A model generated the notes under the pieces. The model saw only the letters and a list, made by a program, of their open reading frames with translations, had not been told where the DNA came from and did no database searches. Shown here piece after piece: positions 1 through 7,251 of a stretch of 14,920 nucleotides of DNA; within the stretch, counting starts at the first letter, position 1; the number at the start of each line of letters is the position of its first letter. A program made the translations under genes and the position numbers. The stretch is from an uncultured Trueperaceae bacterium (GTDB lineage: Bacteria; Deinococcota; Deinococci; Deinococcales; Trueperaceae): the NCBI GenBank assembly GCA_937911855.1, contig CALDPK010000118.1, positions 1-14,920 of the forward strand, written 5' to 3'.

Positions 1-33
1 GGCGCTGGCTCCCTGATTCAGGGAGCCAGCGCC
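1..33. terminator. Long perfect hairpin downstream of the permease operon
   Basis: Bases 1-14 and 20-33 are perfect reverse complements, giving a 14-bp stem closed by a 5-base loop. It lies just after the end of the minus-strand permease gene, so it may end the peptide-transporter transcript or stabilise its 3' end. Whether a T-run follows on the minus strand cannot be seen, because the window begins at the stem. Confidence 0.6.
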
Positions 34-40
34 GGCCCAG

Positions 41-61
41 CCTGCGGAAGCAGGTTTTTTT
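41..61 (+). terminator. Intrinsic terminator reading rightward
   Basis: A 5-bp GC stem (41-45 with 50-54, GGAA loop) is followed by seven T residues at 55-61, the classical form of a plus-strand intrinsic terminator. It would stop transcription entering from a gene left of the window. The stop codon of the minus-strand permease lies inside the T-tract (60-62). With the larger hairpin at 1-33 it forms a compact convergent termination zone. Confidence 0.6.
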
Positions 62-986
62 ACTTGTTCTTGAGGCGGGTGTCGAACACGTCGCGCAGCC
101 CGTCGCCCAGCATGTTGAAAGCCAGTACGACCACGGCGATGGCTATGCCGGGGTAAAGCGTCACGTGCGGGGCACTGCGGATGGTGTCCCTGCCGACGCT
201 GAGCATGCGGCCCCAGCTTATCTCCGGCGGCTGCGTGCCCAGGCCCAGGAAGCTCAGACTGGCCTCGGTGACAATGGCCGTGCCCATGCCGAGCGCTGAC
301 AGCACGAGAGCCGGCGCCCAGGCGTTCGAGAGGATGTGCCGGAAGAGGATCGACACGTGCGACACTCCGAGCGCCCTGGCGCTCTCCACGAACTCCTCTT
401 CCCTGAGTGCCAGTACCTCACTGCGTATGAGCCGGGCCATCTGCGGTACCCGCGCGATGGCGATGGCGATCATGGCGTTCACGATGCTCGGACCCAGGGC
501 CGCAACGATCGCGATGGCCAGCAGGATGCCGGGGATCGCCAGCAGGATGTCCATCAGGCGCATGATGATGTTGTCCACCTGACCGCCCACGTAACCAGCC
601 ACCGCGCCCAGGACGACGCCCAGCAGCAGTGAGACGCCGGTGGCAACCAGACCCACCTGAAGTGAGACGCGGGTGCCCATGATGATGCGCGAGAGGACGT
701 CACGCCCTAGCTCATCAGCCCCAAGGATGTAAGTGCTGTTAAGCGCACCATCAGCGAACAGTCCACGCGGTGGGGTGAAGCGGGCAAACAGGTCCTGCTT
801 GAGCGGATCCATCGGCGTGATCCACGGTCCGACGATCGCGATCAGGACCAGCAGCAGCGCTATTGAAGCTCCGATGATCACGTTCGGGTTGCGGGTGATG
901 CGCCTCAAGAACCGGTCACGGCTGTCGTTCCTGCCGCTCTCCGCAACTTGCGGCACAGAGGTGTTGTTGCTTACTGGTTCAGTCAT
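60..986 (-). CDS. dppC: Peptide/nickel-type ABC transporter permease, DppC/OppC family
   Basis: This 308-residue inner-membrane permease would pair with the DppB-type protein encoded just upstream to form the channel of a peptide importer. After a polar N-terminus of about 35 residues there is a first membrane segment (about 36-56). A periplasmic loop follows, carrying the family motif LGADELGRDVLSR (about 88-100), and then five further hydrophobic segments. The cytoplasmic EAA loop, which docks the ATPase, is visible as EEEFVESARALGVSH (about 197-211). Length and order match the OppC_N plus BPD_transp_1 architecture. The ATG overlaps the TGA of the upstream permease by 8 bases (ATGACTGA), indicating translational coupling. 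No ATPase gene follows within the window. The exact substrate (di-, oligopeptide or another solute) cannot be told from sequence. Confidence 0.93.
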   Translation of the reverse strand: MTEPVSNNTSVPQVAESGRNDSRDRFLRRITRNPNVIIGASIALLLVLIAIVGPWITPMDPLKQDLFARFTPPRGLFADGALNSTYILGADELGRDVLSRIIMGTRVSLQVGLVATGVSLLLGVVLGAVAGYVGGQVDNIIMRLMDILLAIPGILLAIAIVAALGPSIVNAMIAIAIARVPQMARLIRSEVLALREEEFVESARALGVSHVSILFRHILSNAWAPALVLSALGMGTAIVTEASLSFLGLGTQPPEISWGRMLSVGRDTIRSAPHVTLYPGIAIAVVVLAFNMLGDGLRDVFDTRLKNK

Positions 987-1962
987 AGCGTACCCGGGGG
1001 TTGAACAGACCGTAGCTGAGGTCTACCAGCAGGTTTACGAGGACGAAAGCCATGGTGAGCATCAGGATGCTTCCCTGCACCACCGGGAAATCGCGCGCGC
1101 TGATCGCCTGGATGATCAGCCGGCCGATGCCGGGCCACGCGAAGACAGCCTCGGTAACCACGGCGCCACCAAGCAGCGACCCGAACTGGACCCCCACCAC
1201 GGTGATGACCGGCAGGAGGGCGTTCCTCAGGGCATGCTTGTAGATGACCCGGTGCTGCGCCACGCCCTTGGCCTGGGCGGTCCGCACGTAATCCCGGTTC
1301 AGGACCTCGAGCAGGCTGGAGCGCATCAGTCGTGTCACCAGCGCCATGATCGACGTGCCCAACGCGAGCGCCGGCAGCAGAAGATGCCTGATCGAATCCC
1401 AAAGCGGCACGATGGTGCCAGCCGTGAACAACTGCGTTATGCCGTCAAAGAACGACGGTCCGCGGCCGAATATCGGCAGCCATTCCACGTGCAGTGCGAC
1501 GCCGCCCAGCAGGAGCAGCCCCAGCCAGAAGTTCGGCAGTGACACCCCCAGCAGCGAGACGACCATGCTTCCCCAGTCGATCCAGGTGTTGCGGTTGGTG
1601 GCGGCGAGTACACCAAGGGGGATGCCTAACAGGATGGCCAGCAGCAGCGAGGCTGCAGCCAGCTCAATGGTCGCGCCCATCCGTTCGAAAACCAGTTCGG
1701 TGACGGCCGTGCGCTGGCGGAGTGACTGGCCGAAGTCACCGGTCAGTGCGTTCCCCAGCCAGCTCACGTACTGAACGGGCAGGGGGCGGTCGAAACCGTA
1801 GATCGCGTTGAGCCGCTCGACTTCTGCGGGTTCTGCGTCCTCGCCCAGCATCATCCGGACGGGATCGCCGGGCGCCAGGTGCACCAGCATGAAGATGATT
1901 ATCGACGCGCCCAGAACTACCGGGATCAGCGATATCAGCCGTCGTATTGTGAATTGAAGCAT
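979..1962 (-). CDS. dppB: Peptide/nickel-type ABC transporter permease, DppB/OppB family
   Basis: This 327-residue membrane permease is the partner of the DppC-like protein. It begins MLQFTIRRLISLIPVVLGAS, the typical DppB N-terminal helix, followed by HLAPGDPVRMMLG, the conserved periplasmic motif of the family. Further membrane helices follow, and an EAA loop, RDYVRTAQAKGVAQHRVIYK, near the C-terminal third. The protein ends with RVRYD, as many DppB/GsiC proteins do. The start is supported by GAGG four bases before the ATG. It lies 85 bases downstream of the binding-protein gene on the same strand and overlaps dppC by 8 bases, so the three genes form an operon. Confidence 0.93.
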   Translation of the reverse strand: MLQFTIRRLISLIPVVLGASIIIFMLVHLAPGDPVRMMLGEDAEPAEVERLNAIYGFDRPLPVQYVSWLGNALTGDFGQSLRQRTAVTELVFERMGATIELAAASLLLAILLGIPLGVLAATNRNTWIDWGSMVVSLLGVSLPNFWLGLLLLGGVALHVEWLPIFGRGPSFFDGITQLFTAGTIVPLWDSIRHLLLPALALGTSIMALVTRLMRSSLLEVLNRDYVRTAQAKGVAQHRVIYKHALRNALLPVITVVGVQFGSLLGGAVVTEAVFAWPGIGRLIIQAISARDFPVVQGSILMLTMAFVLVNLLVDLSYGLFNPRVRYD

Positions 1963-1982
1963 CCGTCCTCGATATCAGCGAA

Positions 1983-2009
1983 GGAGCCCAGCCGCGCAGA
2001 CCGGGCTCC
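1983..2009 (-). other. Intercistronic hairpin between binding protein and permeases
   Basis: GGAGCCC (1983-1989) and GGGCTCC (2003-2009) are perfect complements with a 13-base loop. They lie between the stop of the binding-protein gene and the start of dppB. Such structures often protect the upstream mRNA segment or partly attenuate transcription, so that the binding protein is made in excess of the permeases. There is no T-run, so complete termination is unlikely. The role is inferred. Confidence 0.35.
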
Positions 2010-2047
2010 CGCAATTAGTTATCAGCTGTTGAGTCCCGCTGGCGGGT

Positions 2048-3562
2048 TCAACGGTTGAACTTCACCAGATGCAGGTCCTGGTAGGCCTTGCCGCTCTCGG
2101 TGTGAATGGTCCAGCCTTCGATCCACGGATGGAACATGGCGATCTCTTCGGTGTAGTTCACGTAGATGACGGGCGCTTCCTCGACGACGATCATCTGCGC
2201 TTCGCTGTAGATGTCGATCGATTCCTGGCTGTCAGAAGGAACGCGGCGGCCTGCTTCGAGCAGTTCGTCGACGCGCTCGTTGTCGTAGTAGGTGAAGTTG
2301 CTGCTGCCGTCGCTGGTGAACTGGCGGTACATGGAGCGGTCCGGATCAAGCTGGCCGCCGAAGCCCAGGATGAACATGTCGTAATCGCTGGTCGTCTGGA
2401 CGCGGTCGTTGAACGCACCGAACTCTTCGATGTTGATCTCCAGGGTGATGCCGATGTCAGCGAGTTCTGCCTGGAGGATCTCGGCGATCTGGATTCGGAC
2501 GGGCGCTTCGTTGGTGTGGACGCGCAGGGTCATGCCGCCGTCGAAGCCTGCTTCTGCGAGGAGTTCGCGGGCACGCTCGGGATTGTAGTCGAAGCGGGGA
2601 ACGTCCGGGTTGAACCAGGGCAGGTTCGGGGAGATCATGCTGACGCCGGGTTCACCGATGCCGTTGAGCACGAACGAGACGATGGCTTCGCGGTTCACGA
2701 GGTGGCTGATGGCCTGACGGACGAGCACATTGTCGAGCGGTTCGGACTGGTTGTTGAGGCCGATGTAGGTATAGCCGGTGCCCGGGGTGCGCTGGATGAC
2801 GTAGCGGTCATCGGCTTCGAGGCGCTCGAGGTCGGTGGGTACGGGCGGGGACTGGGTCAGGTGGATCTCGCCTGCTTCGAAAGCCAGCTGGCGGGTGCCG
2901 TCTTCGGGGATGGTGCGGAACTCGACGAAGTCGATCTCACCGCGGCCGCCCCAGTAGTCGTCGAACGCCGACAGCACGAGGCGGTCGTCGCGGCGCAGTG
3001 ACTCGAACTTGTAAGGTCCGGTGCCGATGGGGTTAAAGGTGAAGTCTTCGATGTCTTCGGCGCTCACCGGTGCGATGGGCATGCGGGCGATGTTGTTGAG
3101 CAGGAAGCTGTTCACGTTGCTCAGGTTCATCACGACCGTGTAGTCGTCGGGGGTGTCGATGCTTTCGATGTCGGCGTAGAGCGCGCGGTTCTGGGCGGGG
3201 TTGTCGGCGTTCAGTACCCAGTCGAACGTGTACTTGACGTCCTTGCTGGTGAAGTCACTGCCGTCGTGGAACTTGACGCCTTCACGCAGCTGGAAGACGA
3301 GGGTTCGGCCTTCGTCCTGGAACTCCCAGGAGGTGGCCAGGCGGGGGATGACGCTCAGGTCGTTGTCGAACGTTACGAGCGGTTCGGAGATGACGGCTAC
3401 CCGCTGGATCGAGTACGTGTCGGCTGCGACGCGCGGGTCGAGGTTGGACAGTTCGGCGGGGGCACCGATGACCAGCGTGTCCTGGGCCGTCGCGACTCCG
3501 AACGAGAAGATCGCGGCTGCGGCGAGACCGGTCAGTCGTCTTATGAAAAGGTTTTTCTGCAT
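2048..3562 (-). CDS. Extracellular peptide-binding protein, SBP family 5 (DppA/OppA-like)
   Basis: This 504-residue substrate-binding protein would deliver peptides to the DppB/DppC channel. The N-terminus is a standard Sec signal peptide: MQKNLFIRR, a hydrophobic stretch through about residue 23, and an ATAQ-D junction near residue 27. No lipobox cysteine is seen. The family-5 signature LREGVKFHDG, continuing into FTSKDVKYTF, is at about 92-113, and GTGPYKF is at about 180-186. The open frame continues upstream of 3562, but this start is chosen because AGGAGG (3569-3574) lies six bases before it and the signal peptide begins there. It is separated from the upstream dipeptidase by 146 bases containing its own promoter, and is followed by the permease genes. 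Specificity is not predictable from sequence alone. Confidence 0.93.
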   Translation of the reverse strand: MQKNLFIRRLTGLAAAAIFSFGVATAQDTLVIGAPAELSNLDPRVAADTYSIQRVAVISEPLVTFDNDLSVIPRLATSWEFQDEGRTLVFQLREGVKFHDGSDFTSKDVKYTFDWVLNADNPAQNRALYADIESIDTPDDYTVVMNLSNVNSFLLNNIARMPIAPVSAEDIEDFTFNPIGTGPYKFESLRRDDRLVLSAFDDYWGGRGEIDFVEFRTIPEDGTRQLAFEAGEIHLTQSPPVPTDLERLEADDRYVIQRTPGTGYTYIGLNNQSEPLDNVLVRQAISHLVNREAIVSFVLNGIGEPGVSMISPNLPWFNPDVPRFDYNPERARELLAEAGFDGGMTLRVHTNEAPVRIQIAEILQAELADIGITLEINIEEFGAFNDRVQTTSDYDMFILGFGGQLDPDRSMYRQFTSDGSSNFTYYDNERVDELLEAGRRVPSDSQESIDIYSEAQMIVVEEAPVIYVNYTEEIAMFHPWIEGWTIHTESGKAYQDLHLVKFNR

Positions 3563-3654
3563 GTGATGCCTCCTGGATTCTATTGGCTTACGGAAGTTGA
3601 TTCGTTCGTTATGCACGAACCGGGGTTGAAGCCTCCGTGAGTAATATGTCGGCC

Positions 3655-3682
3655 AATATATCACGCGATATCTTTGTGTCAA
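3655..3682 (-). promoter_or_regulatory. Sigma-70-type promoter of the peptide-binding protein, with inverted repeat in the spacer
   Basis: On the minus strand TTGACA (3677-3682) and TATATT (3655-3660) are separated by 16 bases, a near-consensus promoter. Transcription would start near 3648, leaving a leader of about 86 bases before the start codon at 3562. An inverted repeat, ATATC-N4-GATAT (3658-3671), fills most of the spacer and overlaps the -10, a position suited to a repressor. A 6-bp GC hairpin (3683-3697) lies just upstream, between this promoter and the dipeptidase stop, without a T-run. Confidence 0.6.
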
Positions 3683-3708
3683 CTGCGGCCCCCGCAGACC
3701 CACATCGG

Positions 3709-4704
3709 TCAGAACACCTGGTCAAAAATCCGCAGGAAGTTGCCGCCCAGAACTTTGCGGACGCGTTCCTCGCTGTGACCGCGTTCGAGCATGCCCTTCG
3801 TCAGGTTGAACATCTGCGTTACGTCCTCGATGCCTTCGGTGCACATGTCACCCACGCCGTCGAAATCCAGTCCCAGCCCCACGTGGTCTTCGCCCACCAC
3901 GCTGATCATGTGTTCCAGGTGCTGAAACAGCGGTTCCAGCGGTGCACGCTCGTCATACTCGCCCAGGAACGGCGGTACCGGGACCACCCCGACCACGCCG
4001 CCGGTCGCGGCTATGCCTTCCAGCTGTTCGTCAGACAGGTTGCGTACGTGCGGGTAGACGGCGGCTGCGTTCGAGTGGGTCGCGACGATGGGCGCGCCGG
4101 TAAGCTCGAGCACGTCAGTTACGCCGCGCGGGCTCAAGTGCGAGACGTCCAGCAGTATTCCCAGCCTGTTGCACTCCTGCACCAGCTGGCGTCCGAAGTT
4201 GCTGAGTCCGCCGGCGTGCGGCATCTCGCCAGCTCCGTCGGCAGCTTCGTTGCGCCGGTTCCAGGTCAGTCCCAGCACCCGCAGGCCCAGGCGGTGGAAC
4301 ATCCGCAGGGCCCGGATGCTGCCTCCCAAACCCTCGGCCCCTTCCATCCCCAGGATCAGCGCCACTTCACCGTGCGACTTGGCTTCCCTCACGTCCTTGC
4401 CGCTCGTGGCCAGCCGGGCGAGTTTCGGGAACGCTTCGAGCTCCTCGTACAAGGTGTCGATGAAGTCGATCGACTGGCGGATGCCGTCGCCCTGCCGCTG
4501 CTCACTGACGAAGGTCGCCATGACCTGGGCTGTCAGTCCGCCTTCGCGGGCACGGACAAGGTCGAACTGGCCGAGGTCGGAGCGTTCTCCCAGGCGGCGC
4601 TGCCCTTCAAGCACGCGGCCCAAGGTGTCGCAGTGGGTGTCGATGATAAGGGCGTCACGGTGCAGCGTTTCAGCGTCGCTGGAGGTCAGGGCTGGTTCTT
4701 TCAT
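3709..4704 (-). CDS. Membrane dipeptidase, peptidase family M19
   Basis: This 331-residue zinc dipeptidase of the renal dipeptidase/amidohydrolase superfamily cleaves dipeptides, in some members with D-residues at the C-terminal position. All expected metal ligands and catalytic positions are seen: H24-x-D26 in IDTHCDT, E121 in GMEGAEG, H189 in LLDVSHLS, H210 in VATHSN followed by the RN pair at 221-222, and the aspartates of GLGLDFDGV near 280-282. Length is near full for bacterial M19 enzymes. There is no signal peptide, so it should be cytoplasmic despite the family name. The start is supported by AGGAG seven bases upstream. It lies directly upstream of the peptide-binding protein and permeases, which suggests that imported peptides are cleaved by this enzyme. 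Confidence 0.93.
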   Translation of the reverse strand: MKEPALTSSDAETLHRDALIIDTHCDTLGRVLEGQRRLGERSDLGQFDLVRAREGGLTAQVMATFVSEQRQGDGIRQSIDFIDTLYEELEAFPKLARLATSGKDVREAKSHGEVALILGMEGAEGLGGSIRALRMFHRLGLRVLGLTWNRRNEAADGAGEMPHAGGLSNFGRQLVQECNRLGILLDVSHLSPRGVTDVLELTGAPIVATHSNAAAVYPHVRNLSDEQLEGIAATGGVVGVVPVPPFLGEYDERAPLEPLFQHLEHMISVVGEDHVGLGLDFDGVGDMCTEGIEDVTQMFNLTKGMLERGHSEERVRKVLGGNFLRIFDQVF

Positions 4705-4819
4705 GGTCAGGCTCCTAAGCGGTCGCGCAGCAGCTGGTCCTCAGCACCGCGTACCGCATCACATGATATGTCAGCCTTGTGCTCGCCAGCCCTCCCCCTG
4801 CTCTGTTGTAATCACTCTG

Positions 4820-5491
4820 CTACAGGTTGTGGATGATCCGCGCCAGTTCGGCGGGCCTGGTGATCATCGGCCAGTGGCCGCTGTCGATATCGACGAATGA
4901 AACCTCGCGTACCTCGCTCAACTCGGGGATCTCTCCCGCAGCAATCCACGCCTTGGCGTCCTTGACGCTGTACTCCGGGCAGACGAGAGTCACCGGAACA
5001 TCGAAGCGCCGTTCATCTGCAAGCCGCACGACGCCTCTGGAGACAGTCTCCGGCACCGGCATGAACGCCGCCTGCATGCGTTCGCGGGTAACCTGATCCA
5101 GGTCCACAGAGTCGGCACCTTCGAACGGTTCCCAGCCTGGGAACGGCATGACTCCATCGGCAGGCTCGAAGAAATCCGCGTACCTGCTGCCATCAGAAGC
5201 CGGAAAACCGCCGACCATGACGACTCCGGACACAGCTTCGGGTCGCCGGTCCGCGGCTATCCAGGCGAGCGTTGCCGCAGCCGAGTGACCCACCAGCACA
5301 GGCTTATCCAGGCCATCCACTGCCTGCAGCACGGCGCCAACCTGGTCCTCGAGCGTGGCTTCCCTTGACTCGTCATCGGCGCCCGGCAGCTTGAGTTTCA
5401 GCGGACGGTGGCCCAGCGCAGTCAGTTCGTCAGCTGTCTCGTTCCAGACCGTTGCGCGCAACCAGAGGCCGGCGATAAGAATCACATCCAT
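4820..5491 (-). CDS. Alpha/beta-fold hydrolase
   Basis: This 223-residue protein has the alpha/beta hydrolase pattern: an N-terminal strand with an oxyanion-hole region (ILIAGLWLRATVW), the nucleophile elbow VGHSAA with Ser70, and the catalytic histidine in DSGHWPM at His206. A likely acid (Glu173 or Asp178) lies after the strand VTLVCPEYS. It resembles small single-domain esterase-like hydrolases annotated only as alpha/beta hydrolases, and the substrate is unknown. AGGAGG lies six bases before the ATG. It is on the same strand as the dipeptidase, 115 bases upstream of it, and could be cotranscribed. No clear promoter or terminator was found in that gap. Confidence 0.88.
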   Translation of the reverse strand: MDVILIAGLWLRATVWNETADELTALGHRPLKLKLPGADDESREATLEDQVGAVLQAVDGLDKPVLVGHSAAATLAWIAADRRPEAVSGVVMVGGFPASDGSRYADFFEPADGVMPFPGWEPFEGADSVDLDQVTRERMQAAFMPVPETVSRGVVRLADERRFDVPVTLVCPEYSVKDAKAWIAAGEIPELSEVREVSFVDIDSGHWPMITRPAELARIIHNL

Positions 5492-5550
5492 TCATACCCT
5501 CCTGTGCGAATGCTACTGCGCGGGAAAAGCATGCGTATTCAGTCGACTAC

Positions 5551-5566
5551 GTCAGTCATTGCTGAC
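5551..5566. promoter_or_regulatory. Inverted repeat upstream of the alpha/beta hydrolase
   Basis: GTCAG (5551-5555) and CTGAC (5562-5566) form a 5-bp inverted repeat with a 6-base spacer. It lies in the 95-base gap between the methyltransferase-like gene and the hydrolase. A palindromic AGTCGACT is next to it (5541-5548). No convincing -35/-10 pair was seen here. It is listed only as a possible operator or small hairpin. Confidence 0.2.
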
Positions 5567-5586
5567 AACATTACGGAACCGCTGCC

Positions 5587-6033
5587 TCAGAGCCAGCGCC
5601 TGACGCGCCGATGATACCTGTCGTATTCGCTGCCGAACTCCTGCAGCAGGAGCTTCTCTTCGGCCGGTATGACGAACCGGTTGAGGACAAGGACGTAAGC
5701 GGCCGGCACCAGGAAAGCTGCGGCAGAACCGGTGAGGGTGGCCACCCCGGTCAGGATGGTGGCGCACGCCAGGTAATACGGGTTGCGTGTTGCGCCATAC
5801 AGCCCGGTTGTGACCAGTCGCGTGGGCGGATCACCGGCATTGGTGCTGCTGCCGATGCGGCGCAGACCTGACAGCACGCTCAGTCCTGAGGTAACTCCTG
5901 CCAGGATCAGCAGCCAGCCGACCAAGATGAAACCCGGGCCGCTGAAACCGGGCCACGGGAGCAGAAGCTTCAGCAGCCACATCAGAAACAGCCCCAGGAA
6001 GAGGCTCACGTCAGGTATCCGCGTAACGTTCAC
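5587..6033 (-). CDS. Isoprenylcysteine carboxyl methyltransferase family membrane protein (ICMT/PEMT-like)
   Basis: This 148-residue integral membrane protein has four hydrophobic segments and the family's conserved C-terminal half. That half includes TTGLYGATRNPYYLA (about 75-89), which binds S-adenosylmethionine, and a terminal block with EE near 124-125, FGSEYDRYHRRVRRWL. Bacterial members methylate small or lipid substrates that are mostly unidentified, so the substrate here is not assigned. The predicted start is GTG at 6033, four bases after the stop of the DUF3052 gene. There is no strong Shine-Dalgarno, so translation is probably coupled to the upstream gene. Confidence 0.85.
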   Translation of the reverse strand: MNVTRIPDVSLFLGLFLMWLLKLLLPWPGFSGPGFILVGWLLILAGVTSGLSVLSGLRRIGSSTNAGDPPTRLVTTGLYGATRNPYYLACATILTGVATLTGSAAAFLVPAAYVLVLNRFVIPAEEKLLLQEFGSEYDRYHRRVRRWL

Positions 6034-6037
6034 CCGC

Positions 6038-6421
6038 TCAGCCAGCCGGTTTCGCCCATACTGCCGAGTAGGTGTCGTCTGCCGGATAGTTGGCCACGGC
6101 TTTCCAGTTCTGGGTTTTCAGGTAGTTCCAGATGGAGTCGCGGTTTGCGTCGCCATGGGCGTATTTCTTCTTCCTGGGGTAAAGGATCCACACGTGCCGC
6201 GCAGCTTCCAGTTCCGGCAGGAGTTCCGGGAACCGGGCAGCCAGCTCATCTGTGGTGCTCACAAGCCAGTGGATCGCGGCTGGGTTTTCGGCCATGCCGG
6301 TCTGGAACCGGACTCCGGCAGGCAGTTCGCCGAGACGCGAAGGATAATCGTCGGGCGTTCCCACCAGCTGGATGAGGTCGCCTTCTTTCATGCGCAGCTT
6401 CTGACTTGTGGTCATGGTCAT
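6038..6421 (-). CDS. DUF3052 family protein
   Basis: This soluble protein of about 127 residues has the pattern of DUF3052. It starts near SQKLRMKEGDLIQLVGTPDD, continues through a segment with WLVSTTDELAARFPEL and HVWILYPRKK, then DANRDSIWNYL and a final DDTYSAVWAKP. The function of the family is unknown. The frame stays open upstream, but that part overlaps the divergent metallophosphoesterase gene. The start at 6421 is chosen because TACCAT lies seven bases before it, as in a leaderless mRNA. A second ATG two codons later (6415) is an alternative. Its stop lies four bases before the methyltransferase-like gene, so the two probably share one transcript. Confidence 0.82.
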   Translation of the reverse strand: MTMTTSQKLRMKEGDLIQLVGTPDDYPSRLGELPAGVRFQTGMAENPAAIHWLVSTTDELAARFPELLPELEAARHVWILYPRKKKYAHGDANRDSIWNYLKTQNWKAVANYPADDTYSAVWAKPAG

Positions 6422-6428
6422 GGTGTGA

Positions 6429-6434
6429 ATGGTA
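6429..6434 (-). promoter_or_regulatory. -10 element (TACCAT) of a likely leaderless mRNA for DUF3052
   Basis: On the minus strand TACCAT ends seven bases before the ATG at 6421, so transcription would begin at or next to the start codon. No Shine-Dalgarno is present. No good -35 was recognised. The element lies in a 37-base gap shared with the divergent metallophosphoesterase promoter. Confidence 0.45.
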
Positions 6435-6445
6435 CACGCTGCGAC

Positions 6446-6451
6446 TAAAAT
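6446..6451 (+). promoter_or_regulatory. -10 element (TAAAAT) of a likely leaderless mRNA for the metallophosphoesterase
   Basis: TAAAAT ends seven bases before the ATG at 6459, the spacing expected when the start codon is the first transcribed triplet. There is no convincing Shine-Dalgarno. It mirrors the arrangement for the divergent DUF3052 gene 12-17 bases away. Confidence 0.5.
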
Positions 6452-6458
6452 CAGGCAT

Positions 6459-7202
6459 ATGGCCAGGGATCTCATTGCAGTTTTCAGCGATGCACACGGC
6501 AACTCACTTGCTCTGGAAGCGGTGCTGCGTGACATCGCTCAGTTCGCGCCGGATGTCGTGCTGAACCTGGGTGATCAGATCTGGGGTCAGGTGGATCCCC
6601 TGGGAGCGTATGACCTGCAGGCCGGCCTTGGAGCCGTTGAGGTGCGCGGCAACAACGACGAGAAGCCGTCAAGCCTGGAGAGCCTGTCGGATTTCGAGCG
6701 TGGTTACGCGTCCTGGCTGGCGAAGCGGGTTCCGCGCGAGGCTTTCCAGCGCCTGGCCGCCCTGCCGATGAGCGCTTCGGTGCTGGACGGGCGGATCCTG
6801 GCAGCGCACGGCACCCCGTCCAGCCCCTGGGACCTGCTGCTGTGGCAGGTGACAGGAGGCAGGCTCGTGCCCCGGTCCGATGAGGATGTGGCCGCGAAGC
6901 TGGGGGCGGTGAGCGAGGACGTTGAGCTGGTGGTGGTGGGCCACACCCACATGGAGCGGACCGTCCGGATCGGCGAGCGTCTTCTGGTGAATGTAGGTCC
7001 TGTCGCGTGGCAGCGGGACGGTGATCCCAGGGCGCGCTGGACGCTCCTTAAGAACGACGGGAGCGGCTGGACTGCGGAGCTGCGCCGCGTGGAGTACGAC
7101 TGGCAGGCAGCTGCAGATGCCGTGACCCGTAACGAACCGTTCTTCCCGCCGGAGGTTGATTCGCATCTGCTCGGCGTCAACCAGCGACCGGATGACGCGT
7201 GA
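6459..7202 (+). CDS. Calcineurin-like metallophosphoesterase (Metallophos_2 type)
   Basis: This 247-residue cytoplasmic phosphoesterase shows the full metal-binding series: D11-x-H13 in FSDAHGN, D39 in LNLGDQ, GNND (64-67) where many relatives have GNHD or GNCD, H117 in AAHGTP, and GHTH (161-164). This is the YfcE/MJ0936-like branch of dinuclear metal phosphodiesterases and phosphatases. The physiological substrate cannot be told. The frame extends 10 codons upstream, but the ATG at 6459 is preferred because the conserved domain begins there and a TAAAAT box precedes it by seven bases. It is divergent from DUF3052 and is followed by a palindromic hairpin. Confidence 0.9.
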   Translation: MARDLIAVFSDAHGNSLALEAVLRDIAQFAPDVVLNLGDQIWGQVDPLGAYDLQAGLGAVEVRGNNDEKPSSLESLSDFERGYASWLAKRVPREAFQRLAALPMSASVLDGRILAAHGTPSSPWDLLLWQVTGGRLVPRSDEDVAAKLGAVSEDVELVVVGHTHMERTVRIGERLLVNVGPVAWQRDGDPRARWTLLKNDGSGWTAELRRVEYDWQAAADAVTRNEPFFPPEVDSHLLGVNQRPDDA

Positions 7203-7207
7203 GGGAC

Positions 7208-7221
7208 GCGCCTTAAGGCGC
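7208..7221. terminator. 14-bp perfect palindrome after the metallophosphoesterase
   Basis: GCGCCTTAAGGCGC is a perfect palindrome starting five bases after the stop codon. As RNA it forms a 5-bp GC stem with a UUAA loop. There is no T-run, so it is a weak candidate terminator or 3'-end stabiliser. Its core CCTTA/TAAGG recalls the half-sites of the operator 50 bases downstream but lacks the 5-base spacer. Confidence 0.35.
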
Positions 7222-7251
7222 AACTGACTTCAAGAATGCGAAGTACCACCC

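Noticed and set aside
1930..1979. Ten-base direct repeat CGATATCAGC at 1930-1939 and 1970-1979
   Set aside because: It occurs only twice, with one copy inside the dppB coding region. There is no inverted symmetry or promoter link, so it is probably chance.
3563..3703. 47-codon upstream extension of the peptide-binding protein
   Set aside because: It would precede a standard signal peptide, covers the promoter, and the AGGAGG site lies right before the internal ATG at 3562.
3637..4836. Long plus-strand open frame (399 codons) opposite the dipeptidase
   Set aside because: It is antisense to a gene with complete M19 motifs, has no recognisable domain, and its composition (rich in His, Gln, Val) is that of a shadow frame in GC-rich DNA.
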